A stretch of 64,000 nt of DNA from Trichobilharzia szidati (taxonomy: Eukaryota > Platyhelminthes > Trematoda > Strigeidida > Schistosomatidae), in assembly GCA_944472155.2 (NCBI GenBank), contig OX235271.1:86255256-86319255 (forward strand), written 5' to 3'. The translations under genes and the position numbers were made by a program. The stretch's first letter is position 1. Every line of letters begins with the position of its first letter. Below, piece after piece: positions 29,826 to 41,549 of the stretch. The notes beneath the pieces are model-generated. The model was not told the origin of the DNA and made no database searches. It saw nothing but the letters and a program-made list of their open reading frames with translations.

Positions 29826-32800
29826 TCTTGGGCTACCAAAATTTCCATCCTACATATTGCATCTATTTCCTCGGATTTATTTTATTTTAATCATTCAATT
29901 ATGTGTCCTAATCGTATTGTTTACTCTCGCGGTTATTTAAAACGTTTCCAACCGGCTGATTTACTAGTTTCTAACAAACTTAAGAAAAAGCCTCATGGTG
30001 GATGGCAACGAGCTTTAAAGCGTACTCCAATGCATTTGATGACTGTTCCTGTGATTATGAGCACAAATTGCAGATCTCTACCAAACAAGATTAATTACTT
30101 GCATTCACTATTATACTCAAATGTATATTATAATACTGCTGTAATTACTCTTCAAGAAAGTTGGTTGCACGATTCATATGACGATAATTTAGTCTCTTTA
30201 CCTGATTTCACAATGTACAGACAAGACCGATGCAGCTGAAAGAAGAAGAGAGGTGGAGGAGTTGCCACTTTTATTAATTCTCAGTGGTCTACTGCCAACA
30301 ACGTCTGTTTCAAATTCTCAAATGACAACATTGACTGTATCACTGTTAAATGCCGACCTAAACACTTATCTAAGTATAACTGCATTTTTGTCACAAATAT
30401 CTATGTCACACCTTCTTGCAGTCCCTCAGAACTATCGATCTTTGCTGACGAATTCACTATTTTTGCTGCTTCTTCGTTTGGTAACTCCTTGTCTGTAGTA
30501 ACTGGTGACTTCAACGCCAGTGACTACAGTTTTATTACATTGCTGGGTCATGAAAATGTGGTTAACTTCCCAACTCGACAAGATACTTCGCTTGATTTAG
30601 TATTCATAAATGATTCTGGAATATACGAAGCTCGTAAGAGAACTCCACTCTCAAACTCTGATCACTGTATTGTACGAGTTCTACCCAAAGTTTATGGAAA
30701 GTTACACAAAAAAGCCTTCTCTAACTTGTCCAAGAAAGTTGTTCACAGATGTTACTCAAATGAGAATGTACGACATCTTAGAAACATGCTCAGTGACACA
30801 AGATGGGATCTGTTTAATGGTGTTTCACTTCATGACACTATCTCTAATATTACGTCTTATCTGAAATTCTGTTTTGAAATCTGCTGCCCAAAAGAAACAC
30901 TATTCGTCAAATTCGACCGTTTCTCCTCCCCTCAACTTAAAAAGCTGCGTAGAGAGAAGGAAAAGCTATGTAAAATGGAAGATAAAAGTGGCGTAAAAAG
31001 AACTAACTTCCTTATCAAGTCTGAAATGCAGAGATTGAATGTTATATATAACCAGAAATTCATATCCTGCAAAAATGCTTCAAATATGTGGAAACTATTT
31101 AAGGAAATCACTGGTGGTAAGCAGATAAACAATATTCCGTATTCTTCTGATGTATGTACTCTTAATAAATCTTTTATTTATTCTCCCTCAAATTCCATGC
31201 TTCCCAGTATCACTAGTGTTAATAATAGCCCCTTTCCAGATTTTAACACAAATGATGTTCAAAAGTGCCTCAAGTCTCTGAACCCTTCCCAGAGCTTAGG
31301 TCCAGATCATGTACCTAGTATTATTTTCAAAAAGTGTTCTGATATTCTATGTTACCCTCTCACTGATCTGTTTAACAAATCTTTTTCCAGTAATATTGTG
31401 CCTGCTGTTTGGAAAGACATTAAAGTTGTACCCATACCTAAATCGTCTACTGGAGCATGTGTCAAATTTAGACCCATTGCTATTACCTCTCCTTTTTTGA
31501 AAACTATGGAGAAACTACTTTTACTTAGTCTTGTACCCTCTCTTAAATCCTTTAATGACCCAAAACAGTTTGCCTATAAGCACAGTAGAAGCACTTTAGA
31601 TGCAGCTGCCGTCTTATATCATAACATTGCTTCCAGTCTAGACAAAGGGGCTAAATTTGTTCGTTGTGCCTTCCTAGACTATACATCTGCTTTTGACTCG
31701 GTCCCTAGGGACATCTTATTAAATAAACTTGCTGCAAGTCAAACAGAATGTTGGGCTGTTAACTGGTTACATTCCTATTTCTCAGAAAGAAAGCAGTACA
31801 CCGTGTGTAAAGGGAAGTCTTCCACTTCGTTGCCTACTGAAGCTGGTGTCCCTTAAGGCGCTGTCCTTTCTCCTTTTCTTTTTTCTTTCTTCTTACATGA
31901 CTTGCCTCAGTCTGATGAAATAAACTTTGTGAAGTACGCTGATGACTTAACAGTTTCAATGGCTGTTAACTCCCAGCTAGATTGTACCAAAATAAATAGC
32001 TTTTTGTCGGGAGTCAGTAAATGGTCTGAGTCTAACGGTCTTAAACTGAATCCTTCTAAATGTCAAACTGTTAATTTCAGCTTAAGATGTAAACGACAGT
32101 TAAAAGAAGTCGTCGATTCTCATGACAGTTGTAAGATTGATGACAATGATATAGGAATTAAATCAGAAATTAAGTATCTTGGACTTATTCTCTCTTCTGA
32201 TCTCTCCTGGTCTTCCCATGCCTCAGCGATCTCCAGTAAAATATTCCGCCTGACATTTTACATTAAGAAGTTAAGGCACTCGGGTATAACTCAACCCCTC
32301 CTCTTACAGTTCATAAACTCTTGCATCCTACCTATTCTTCTTTATTGTTCACCCTTATTCTTTCCTGGTTTGCTTAAAAAGGACTTTGTCACAATTCGTA
32401 GAATGCTGAAGACTGTCAGTAGAATGAGTGGTGTCCCAGTGGACCACATAGTTAACGTCGTTGTCGATAGGCATTTGACTTCGTGCAATAAATTTGCTGA
32501 AGGGATTTTGTCTGACTTGGAGCATCCACTTCACCCTCAGCTTTCACCTTGCATCTCCTCAGGTAGAACAAGAAGTAACTTCAGAAAACTATATGCTCGC
32601 ACGTCTAAGTATAAAAATTCTATGATACCATACTTGGCACGTATTTTATGTGATGAAAATAGTGTCAGGCAAGAATTAACTAACCTTTTTTCATCTAGTA
32701 AATAAACAATCTCCTCCATCCATCTTTATATACCTTCAAGTTTTACTTTTATTATTTCTATTATATTTATGGTCCTGTTGATTCTTTGTTTTCACTTTCA

Positions 32801-33205
32801 TAACTGCAAACACCAACTTATCTCTATGACTGCTGTAATCTTTGTTTTCTCCCTCACCATATCATGTAAAGAGAACATCATATTCAATATTTTTAATCAT
32901 GCAAAGATTTGTATACCGCATCGACAATACTGTGTGAAACAAGCCCACGGCAATTTCCACTTGTATTATTATCATTACCTTAGCTGCTATCATTATTATT
33001 TCCATTTTATATGCTGCATGTTTTTTTATTTTTTATTTTATTTTTTTTATATTAACCCTATTGTAAATGTAGAAAAATTTTCTGTGTGATTAATTTTATT
33101 TACAATTTGAGGAAATTAGATGCAATATTGTGATTAATGCTGAAAATTCCATTCTGTATCACAACTGTTTTTGGAATAAAGTAAATCATTATTATTATTA
33201 TTTAA
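29826..33205 (+). mobile_element. CR1-like non-LTR retrotransposon, nearly intact
   Basis: This element of about 3.38 kb has a 3' end GGAATAAAGTAAATC plus an ATT repeat. A candidate 6-bp target duplication CTTAAA flanks it (29820-29825, 33206-33211). It sits inside a family A SINE. It codes for endonuclease plus reverse transcriptase in one frame (see the ORF entry). I place it in the CR1/jockey group (Perere or SR1-like elements of schistosomes) from the motif set; the exact family needs a database comparison. Confidence 0.85.
29901..32705 (+). pseudogene. CR1-like ORF2: AP endonuclease and reverse transcriptase
   Basis: A single frame runs from ATG 29901 to TAA 32705 (935 codons) with only two internal stops: TGA at 30237-30239 and TAA at 31854-31856. 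Endonuclease motifs: STNCRSLPNKI, LQESWL (catalytic Glu), VVTGDFNA near 30500, SNSDHCIV near 30655. RT motifs: FRPIAITSPFLKTMEK; A, CAFLDYTSAFDSVP; B, GVP-stop-GAVLSPFLF, where the stop replaces the conserved Gln; C, KYADDLTVSM; D, GLKLNPSKCQTVNF; E, IKYLGLILSSDLSW. Catalytic Asp residues are intact. The upstream ATG (29781) is in flanking DNA and not used as start. Two point changes would explain both stops, so the copy is young. Confidence 0.9.
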
Positions 33206-33345
33206 CTTAAAGGTTCAGCCCCTTGTGGGGTCATGGATGTGCATTGCTGAAGAATCCCAAAATAGAATGAAACGGGTATCTAGTGCTCCCCGAAGTTTCA
33301 ATGACCTCTTTAACTGATGCTGCTTTGTGACGAAATCTAACAACT
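33206..33345 (+). repeat. SINE family A, 3' half (split by CR1 element)
   Basis: Continues the copy begun at 29655: B-box relic, CTGAAGA, mutated stem II (ATCC/GAAT), GAAA, and the tail to about 33345. Confidence 0.72.
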
Positions 33346-33507
33346 GAAATCTAATAATTAATCAATATAATCTCTCTTAATCAATAAACAGGCAATAAAC
33401 ATGAAGTTACCTGTGCATCTTTATATTGTGTGTGTGAATAATCCATAACAGAAAAACAGGGACCAGTTTACACGCAGTATTAATAATAATAGCTTTATCA
33501 TTCACGA

Positions 33508-34028
33508 GAAGCACATTCATCAACCTGAAACCAATCTGGAAATCTTCGTCACTCAGCATCAACAATAAAATTCGGATTTTCAATACAAACGTCAAGTCAA
33601 TCAGTTCTTCTATACGGATTAGAAACTTGGCGGGTCACAGAGAATATTTCTATCAACAGGTTGCAGACCTTTATCAACAACTGTCTTCGCTCTATACTGA
33701 AGATCAGATGGCCGGAAAGAACATGGACCAACAAGAAACTATGGGAAGAAACAAAGCAAGAACCAATCGCTGAACAAATATGCAGGAGAAAGTGGAGATG
33801 GATTGGACACTCGTGGCTGAGGAGGCCGCTGGGTGACATCGCGCGTCAGGCCATAGCTCGAGTGGAACCCGGAAGGGAAGCGGCGAGTGATACATCCAAG
33901 GGTGACATGGAGGAGATGGACTAACATGGATGCAGGTGAAAAGTACAACAGAAGAAAGAAGCAAGTGGAGGTGTGCAGTTGAAGCCCTATGTTCCAGTAG
34001 GAACCCAAGGGAACAATAATAATGATAA
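33508..34028 (+). mobile_element. RTE-like element, 5'-truncated copy with TSD
   Basis: A young truncated copy flanked by TATCATTCACGA (33496-33507 and 34029-34040). It begins in the region read elsewhere as NTFINLKPIWKSSSLSINNKIRIFN and runs to the C-terminus (EALCSSRNPREQ) and an AAT repeat. The nucleotide sequence is close to the copies at 50263, 52776 and 62563. Small indels break the frame. Confidence 0.88.
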
Positions 34029-34040
34029 TATCATTCACGA

Positions 34041-35110
34041 TAAGTTTACACAATATACACAATTTCCAGCGTTGTTTATGGCATAATATTTTCTTTTCAT
34101 CCAGGAGTTTCAAGTTAAACAGCCATGTCTAGTACATCACGTGACGTGGTGAAGTTAGGTCTGAACAATTAAATAATCCACTATCGTAATTTTCTTCAGT
34201 CCCCCGGAAATGTGCAACGTTAAGTTGCAAACCAATTAAAAATGTGCACAAGTATAGCAGGAAAGCCACGCATATAACTGAATGATTACAGCAACAAGAA
34301 CTAAAGAAATTCAGGCAGACCACTATTATTATATGTAACACATATATAACAAATGTCTATGTATACATAATAGGTTGAAATATGCACCGAGCTAGTCAAA
34401 TGCCAACTTTGTTGATGATAACAGCGCCATTATCACACTAAATACCCTCCCTCCCTTTGATGGTGTGTTGACGTCGTCGCCTTGAACATGAAATATATTT
34501 TTGAACTTTTATGCACAATTTGAAGGATTACTACAACGGTACTTAGCTTTTTTTATTTGTTTTCTTTTTTTAGAGAAATTCCTTTGGAAGCATAAAATTT
34601 AACTACATAAATCATCGAATAGACATTCTTTTTTTGTTTGTCTGTAAAATAAGTGTTAAACAATGAAACATTATCTAAGCAGCCAGATCATCTTGCACAT
34701 GTGATTATCGGATGAGGATAAAAGTAATCGCCATGTGTTTCCGCGCATAGCTTAGCCATAGCAGAATACGCCATAACAGATTTTCCAGCTATTTAGAAAA
34801 ACAGATCGATAAAACACCTTTAAAACAGGCAGACTTAATATCTGATATGATTACTGCATTCCTTTAAACAGGCAAGGCAAAATTTGCTTAAGACCAACTA
34901 ATTAAAGAAATTCAAATTGTTATTGACCCCCTCCGTTCTATCCATTCAAAGTAGATGGCAATGAAAGGGAGATAATTTGAATAAAGCCAGAACAACTGGT
35001 TTGTTTAGAATACGTTGGTAACATCGTTTTTATTTCGTCGGCATCTTATCAGTTGCTTACAGATATACATGCAAATGTTACATAATGTCAGCTGACAGAA
35101 GACTCCAAAC
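34041..35110. other. no gene seen
   Basis: About 1 kb of AT-rich DNA without recognisable elements. It is one of the few repeat-poor stretches between the two p40-like genes. Confidence 0.5.
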
Positions 35111-35114
35111 AAAG

Positions 35115-35280
35115 TTAATGGTGTCGAGGAATTACACTCGTATTGCTGAAGAGTCCCAAACTTGGACGAAACAGCTGTCCAGTACTCCCAGGTGGTTTTC
35201 CAATGGTTCTTTAACCAATGTCAGCTCATGATGAAATCCTGTAACCAATCAATCAAATCCCTACAAACCAATACTTGAAA
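35115..35280 (+). repeat. SINE family A 3' half with intact hammerhead
   Basis: A plus-strand copy lacking the tRNA-like head but with complete ribozyme and tail (to AAATCCCTACAAACCAATAC). See the ribozyme entry. Confidence 0.85.
35140..35185 (+). ncRNA. type I hammerhead ribozyme, complete
   Basis: Core CTGAAGA (35146-35152; the variable position 7 is A), stem II GTCC/GGAC (35153-35156 with 35164-35167, loop CAAACTT), GAAA (35168-35171), minimal stem III of two pairs around AGCT, cleavage triplet GTC ending at 35179, stem I GTATTG (35140-35145) with CAGTAC (35180-35185), one G-U pair. All invariant residues of the hammerhead are present. Activity is inferred from the fold. Confidence 0.8.
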
Positions 35281-35576
35281 ACAAAAAACATTTGGCTACA
35301 ATGACAAGAGTTACGTAACTCTCTGCGTACGCTTCACACAGCTGATGAAAAGCCGAAGAAGTAAACGAGTGTACTGCCTTATTCTACACACACCATTGTT
35401 TCTACTTTATTCATATTCATAAAGAGGAATTAGGGTGTATGAAGTTTCTGAAAAGGTGCCTCCCATCACAATCACTGAATCACTTGATGACAGTTCGTTA
35501 CAGAATATTCAGAGAAGTAAATCGCTTGAAGTTTCATGATGAATATTATTCGTCCGCCTTAAATACTATTTGTTTA

Positions 35577-35868
35577 ATATTCTATAGTTTGATTCGTAAG
35601 GGTTAGTTTTGTTTTTATGAGTTGATCACGGATTGATATCAGTTAGAGAACCATTGAAAACCAACAGGGAGTAGTGCAAATAGCTGTTTCATCTTAGTTC
35701 GGGAATTATTGGCAGTACTCACACACCTACAGCGTTCGAACCCAGGAACTTCCAGTTACAAGGCAAGCTCGTATAACATTTAGACACTGGATCCCGATTC
35801 AATGACTCATGAATTCTAAATTTGTAAAAACAAAACTAATCCTTACAAACCAAACTATAGAATATTAA
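35577..35868 (-). repeat. SINE family A, left half of composite repeat
   Basis: The counterpart of 14550-14830, with the same boundary sequences, decayed ribozyme and B-box complement (GTTCGAACCC near 35737). Confidence 0.82.
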
Positions 35869-35904
35869 TCTGATGCTCGTTAGTGACTTGCTACAGGATG
35901 GAGT

Positions 35905-36225
35905 TTCCTGTAGTTCTAGTGAGAAGTCGTGACCAGTGAGGTTCATCCAGATGTCACGTGTGAGGATGAATGTCCCACCTACGACATTGGTTGGGGTCGC
36001 GCTAAATCACGAATTGGTAGAAGTTAGAATTCATGTGCTGGTCATTGAATCGGGTCCCAGTGACTGAATGGTATACGAGCTTACCTTGTAACCGGAAGGT
36101 CCTGGGTTCGAACCCTGTTGGTGGGTGCGTACTGCCGATGATTCCCAAACTAGGATGAAACAGCTGTCTGCACTACTTCCTGGTTTTCAATGGTTCTCTA
36201 ACTGATATCGATCGTGATCAACTAT
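35905..36225 (+). repeat. SINE family A, right half of composite repeat
   Basis: The counterpart of 14870-15112, but complete: head, A-box-like and B-box (GGTTCGAACCC near 36107) elements, ribozyme remnant (GCCGATGATTCCC for the core) and tail. Confidence 0.83.
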
Positions 36226-36589
36226 TTGTTTAATCAAGTTCTACATTATTGTGGTAACTGTCTTCTGGAAAGTGTTGAATACAAGTGCATGTGTGCTTTC
36301 TTAAAAGTTGAGATCAGTCAATTTTCACATGTTATTGTTGATATTACCTCTGTGACATAATTTACTGATTAGTACTCACTGGTACTGATCTTACCAGACA
36401 ATAGAGTAACTGATTAATTGACTGTTTTCAGCACAGAACTTAGCACAGATGTTCAGCAGTTCGAGTTGCCACTCCCCCGTCCATTTGGCACACAAAGCAA
36501 GAGAAGAGAGTAAACAGAGATTCAAAACAGAGACAATAAACATAAATTTGAGGCAAAAAGAATAGTAACATGGAAAAACAATAGTTTCA

Positions 36590-37870
36590 TTGGATATTAT
36601 AAATCACAAAGAGTGAACGCATCTGCGCCAGCCATTGACTACGACTTTCAGCCATATCACTAACTGTCTCCACCTTTCATTGGTTTTTACCATCTCAAGG
36701 ATTACAACCAGTCTAGATGTGTACGCCTCCCGGAGTGGATTACTGGCTGGTTTAAACTAACTGTGATGAATTTCATGAACTGATTCCGTGTTTTTGTTTG
36801 ACCACCTGTGGGGGAAGGCGACTGGCTAGGCATGCGTAACACATGTCTTAACAATCTCAGTCGATGTAACTTCACAACCTCGTCGAGGGATTTCCCCTCC
36901 TTACCTAGCACTCGACCGATGTTTAATCTCAAAATTGCCGACCACATTACACCACTTAATACGGGAGATAGAATGCACACACCTATGATCGAAGACAGCT
37001 AGTCTTTTCATGTCTTCCACTTTCAACGGCCATGTCTCACAGCCAGCCATAAAGGAGGACAGAGCGAACTGGTGAGCAATATACACGCCCTTTGGTCAAT
37101 AACCGGAAATCACGTCTACACCAGAGATGGTGTAAGTTGGCATACGCCAAACCAGCCTTGTGTATCTCTGCTGAGATTTCGTCAACTATCAACCCACTGG
37201 CGTTGGCTGATGCAGCCTTTTAAATAAGTGAAGTGGTCAACACGTCCCACCACTTCACTCCCCCTCTTTAAGCTGAACGTTGGTGCATTCCAGTCGTCTT
37301 ACATTTCACAGGGGCAAATCACATGCCAAACATTTGAAGTTTGCTGCTCAATGTGTTCAGAAGACTCTGCATTTTGTCAGCGTCTTCACCTATGCGGGAG
37401 GACTATACCATCCGCATATTCTAAGTAACGAGATTATCCCGTGGTAAGAAGTCAATCTCTGAGTCGCTAAAGTCAGTTAGGCTTAAGTCCAATGGTACAA
37501 TATCTATGATGAAATTAAAGAGAAATGAGGACAGTGCGTTGGCATTCCTAATGGATGCCACTGGTTGTCGTTACCTCAGATGATAAGTTTCCGTGGGCTG
37601 TCACCTGGCTGACTGCATGAGTTCGATTGGATAACAGGAAGGCAGCCATCCTTGTCTTACTCCCGTATTCACTTCGACAGAACGCCTCGCTGAGTTTTCC
37701 CACCCTACACGTAGTATTGTCATGTAACCAGCTGTTGAATACGGTTGACTGATGTTTTTGGCATCATACTCTATAGTTTTGAAGTAGTTTCCAAATTACG
37801 TCGCAGTCAATTCTTAAATTTCCACTCAGAACAGTGTTTTGCAATTCACCTGTCTTGTAAATCTGTTGAC
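36590..37870 (-). pseudogene. non-LTR reverse transcriptase remnant, another family
   Basis: Minus-strand pieces in several frames, from 37870 down: SARRSVEVNTGVRQGW (motif B region), SSFLFNFIIDIV, a block with EDADKMQSLLNTLSSKLQMFGM, CETWPLKVEDMKRLAVFDHRC and LSGVMWSAILRLNIGRVLGK, then LDEVVKLHRLRLLRHVLRMPS and GGQTKTRNQFMK near the end. The C-terminal set (KLHRLRWLGHVLRM followed by GQTKTW) is known from schistosome endonuclease-reverse transcriptases and differs from the RTE copies in this window. It is full of stops. Confidence 0.8.
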
Positions 37871-38404
37871 ATCACTGTTACCATTTCTCATACTCTTTTT
37901 ACTTCAACAAACGTCTGAAGACCAATGTGTTAAGTGAATTTATTGCCTGGATAGATTATTTTTTACTGTACTAACTACACACTAGTTGTGAATATTCAGC
38001 GTATTGACTATGTAATATCGAATATCTGTGGTTTGTGTTCTACATCATTATTGGTTTAGTCTGCAATAGATTACATTTCCATAGATACATTAATGTTTTT
38101 TAGTCTTCTAATAGGTTTCAGCCATCCTTTTGTAAACTCTATAGACGTGATTTGTTCTTCATGCATCCTTTTATTAATTCATTTGCTGAATTCATTTTAC
38201 GTGTTATCCATGAAAATTTTTGTATATTTTTCTTATAAGAGCAATAATGTGAAATTAATAATAACTTCTTAAAAACCATATATATACGATCGTACAGCTT
38301 GATGATAAATTCGTTGAAAAGAGTCTCTTCGCTGAATCATTTGTTTTGATTTTCTATATGTTACAATGGGAATTTTCCATGATTTAAAAAATTAAGTATT
38401 GTCT
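37871..38404. other. no gene seen
   Basis: No supported feature. Confidence 0.4.
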
Positions 38405-38790
38405 TATAATAAAGGTTTTTGTATTTCCCAATGAATGAAAAACAAAACGATATTGTTTTTACTGACGTTTCGCTATTTAATGCTAATAGCTTTATCAAAG
38501 TATTATTAAACCGGAATTTACAAAATCTCAGCATTGTCTGTAATGTTTTATATGACTTGGAATTAATTGTGTTCTCTGAGCTGGTTGGTCTAATTGCGAA
38601 GCCTTCGTCGTCCTTCTAGACGACATTTTCAGGGAAAGTTTTAGCATAAATAGAACTCATTTTGAATTCTCCATGAATGATATAGTTGTGTCTCCTGGTG
38701 ACCATCTTCATGACTGGTAGTCAATGTACATCTGTGCTGATCATTTTTTATTGACTTGGGATTTGAAATTTCTTGACATGTAATTTACTT
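38405..38790 (-). repeat. PLE terminal repeat, left
   Basis: The first 140 bp (38405-38545) are the inverted copy of the PLE end at 43105-43258. The rest (38550-38790) is repeated directly at 41600-41855 (CTCTGAGCTGGTTG, GCGAAGC.TTCGTCGTCCTTCT, CTCATTTTGAATTCTCCATG). Together they act as the long terminal repeats typical of Penelope-like elements. Confidence 0.8.
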
Positions 38791-38999
38791 TTTATTATCT
38801 GGTAAATTTGATCCATAGTAATTTGTTTGTTAATTGCTGATTCCCTTGAGTACCAGACATCTAAGAATTCTCTAGCACTTTTGGTGTTTCCTCTCTTCAG
38901 AATTTCGGCATCATTTCATGACTGAAAAAACACACCAATAGATGGATCCCCTTTATTGATTATCGATTTCTGCGTTACCTAAATATGCTAGCATTGGAA

Positions 39000-39800
39000 C
39001 AGCAGCTATACCAGCCTTGACTGGCAACTAAACTACTTCAACACTACGGTGTGCAGTGCGCAAGTCTTTATCAGCCTCACTCAGCAGCTGGTTACATGAG
39101 AATAGCACGCGTCAGGTGGTGGTTATCCACAACGGAAAACTCAGTGAGGCGTTCTGTCGAAGTGAACACAGGCATAAGACAAATTGGCTGCCTGCCTATT
39201 ATCGCCGATGATATTCTTAATTGTTGTGGGCTGGATTGTGCGTCAGACTGTGCACAGGGAGCCAGGAGACTGGAATACGCTGCACTGACCGATGAGAAAA
39301 CTTTAGCAGATAATATATGTCTAATGTCACATAAACACTAAGACTTACGAAAGGAAACCAGCAAACTAGCAGAAGAGGCTGGCAGGCAGCGAAGACAGGA
39401 CTTCAAACGAGCTTGGGGAAACCAGAGGTGATGAAGATGCCTAAACAACAACAGAGCACCAGTCACTACCAAGGGAAGGAATTTGAAAGCAATGGCCTCT
39501 TTCCTTCATGTAGGCAGCATCGTTTCAACCACTGGTGGCACGGACGGGATCAGAGAAGCAAAACAGACTTTCTACATTCTGAAATCAGCGCGGGGAACTG
39601 CTGCAGTCAGCATACAGAAAAGATTTGGATTTTCAACACTAATGTCAAATCACTGCATTTATGTGGTTCAGAGACTCGGCACACACACTCCACTAAAATT
39701 TCTTCGAACAAGCTTTAGACATTCACTAAGAACTGCTTTTGGTGACCCCATACTGAAGATAAGATGGCCAGCCAGAGAGGATAATCATAAAGGAACTCTG
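39000..39800 (+). pseudogene. RTE-like RT fragment
   Basis: Plus-strand remnant inserted within the PLE complex. Blocks: the GTGGTTATCCACAACGGAAA segment (VVIHNGKLSE), EVNTGIRQIGCL, then ADNICLMSHKH (the FADDLCLMSH block with the first Asp lost), and the C-terminal RIGKAR and FNTNVKS-type regions. Broken frames. Confidence 0.82.
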
Positions 39801-39819
39801 CCAGGTAGAGAATCAATCA

Positions 39820-40110
39820 ATTTATATATATGTATATATAAGGTTTATTGTATTTATACGTAGCAATGTTGAGTGAAAAGAATGAAGGGCATTTAAGGTC
39901 AAATGAATCGATAAGAAGGGAAAAGAAAGGAGAAGAAAACTGGTATGCTAATAAGAAGAGAAAGAAGGTTAAGTATTTGTACTTTTTCTATTTTCTGTTG
40001 TCTTAGTTTCAGCCTATAAAGTACTAATGATTTTGAGTACACACGTGTGTATTTGTTACACTTATGAAAAATTTAAATATCCTGTAATATTTCCTTTTCT
40101 ATCAAACTCT
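39820..40110 (+). repeat. dispersed repeat R1
   Basis: A repeat of about 300 bp seen again at 45015-45323, and in part at 40963-41110 and 47290-47430. Signature blocks: AGCAATGTTGAGTGAAA, GGTCAAATGAATCGATAAGA and TGTTACACTTATGAAAAATT. It could be a solo LTR, since one copy sits directly before a Ty3/gypsy integrase remnant. I cannot see clear TG...CA ends. Confidence 0.6.
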
Positions 40111-40139
40111 CCAAGTTACCTATATCACCAGTTTTCTAG

Positions 40140-40962
40140 CTGGTCCCAAACCCGGGTAAAGAGGGGGAGTAGGGCGTGGGGCTAGCAAATCCACACCACT
40201 TCGCTCGAATCGGAGAGGCTAAATGACACGGCGGGATGATAAAAGCCGGCCTTCAAGAAGCCAGTCAGCCAGACAATGTGTCCTCTCTCGATAAAAGCAA
40301 GAGTAAGAATGGGTACGTGGAATGTCCGAACAATGTACGAGACTGGGGAGGCTGCCCAGGTAGCCAAAGAGATGCGAAAATATGCTTAGAAGTACTGGGT
40401 ATCTGCGAAAGCAGTTGAGATAGATATGGATTGACAACATTGTCAACGGGAGAGTCAATAATCTACTCCGGTCCGGTCACTCAAACGACAACCAAGAACA
40501 CACTGAGGCAGTTAGTAGCCATCATGATGTCACCAGTGGCAGTCAAAGCCCAAGTGCCGTGCAGTGGGAGCCAATTTCATCTTGCAGGATCATGACAGCA
40601 AGATTCAGCTCCACAGGAGGGAGAGTAACAATTATCCAATACTACACACAATGCTACGAACTACGCGGAACAAGAAGAGGAGGAGGACTTTTACAGACAA
40701 CTACAAACAGTAGTGGACAACATCCCAAATGGTGACATCAAAATCCTTATGGGCGATATGAATGCCAGCTGAACGGGGGGCAGATAATGCAGGAAGAGAA
40801 CTTACCATGAGTTGAGAGGCTCTCGCTTGGGGAAATGAATGAGAACGGAGAATTGTTCGCAGACTTCTGCGCTTTCAACGATTTGGTGACCGGAGGGAGC
40901 GTGTACACATATAAAGGTATATACAAGGCCAGTAACATGGATTTCGCCTGACGGACATACTA
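40140..40962 (+). pseudogene. RTE-like element 5' part (AP endonuclease)
   Basis: The endonuclease end of an RTE-like element, which the other copies lack. GTWNVRTMYETG (near 40315) is the N-terminal metal-binding motif; ILMGDMNAS (near 40743) is the catalytic GDxN block; ENGELFADFCAFNDLVTGG followed by YTYKGIYKA (40830-40930) completes the domain. Several frame changes make it non-functional. The sequence ends before the SDH motif. Confidence 0.85.
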
Positions 40963-41110
40963 TATATATATTTATAAATTATCTATCTGATAATGTTGTA
41001 ATGTTTATTGTATGTATGTGTAGCAATGTTGAGTGAAATGAATGAAGGGTGTTTAAGGTCAAATGAATCGGTAAGAAGAAAATAGGGAGAATAAAAGTGA
41101 GGTAACTGTG
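40963..41110 (+). repeat. dispersed repeat R1, partial
   Basis: Matches the first half of the R1 repeat (GTAGCAATGTTGAGTGAAAT, GGTCAAATGAATCGGTAAGA). Confidence 0.6.
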
Positions 41111-41549
41111 TTCACGATAATTCATCTTTTTCGTTACTATCCTCTTTGGGAGAAAATTGCATCTAAATGCAACTGTACACCTATAGAAAATGAAGTCGGC
41201 GAAAAGCACCTCTTCGCTGAACTACTCATTTTGTTTTTCATTAACATTGAAACTGTACAGTATATACCACCGTTCGATATCATTTGTTGTGAAGCATAAC
41301 GAATAAGACACTATCTGTTTAAACTAAGGTCTTCTGAACAGTTAATCCAATGAAACGTGTTATGCATGTAACATGATTGTAACTCTCCTCCTGTTGGTCG
41401 CAATACATGAGTAAAGTTAATTATCAATAAGTCACAGTTGAAAATTGATTGAGGCGGTAGTTTAAACTGAGGGGAACATTTGAATAAAAAAATTAAAAAT
41501 CCAGCTATTTTTATACGACTCTAAGTGTAAACGAGGTAAGCGTAATGTG

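Noticed and set aside
29781..29900. Upstream ATG extending the CR1-like ORF by 40 codons
   Set aside because: The first part lies in the interrupted SINE flank, so the ATG at 29901 is preferred.
33597..33964. Overlapping open frames opposite to the RTE copy
   Set aside because: They are antisense shadows of the RTE C-terminal region.
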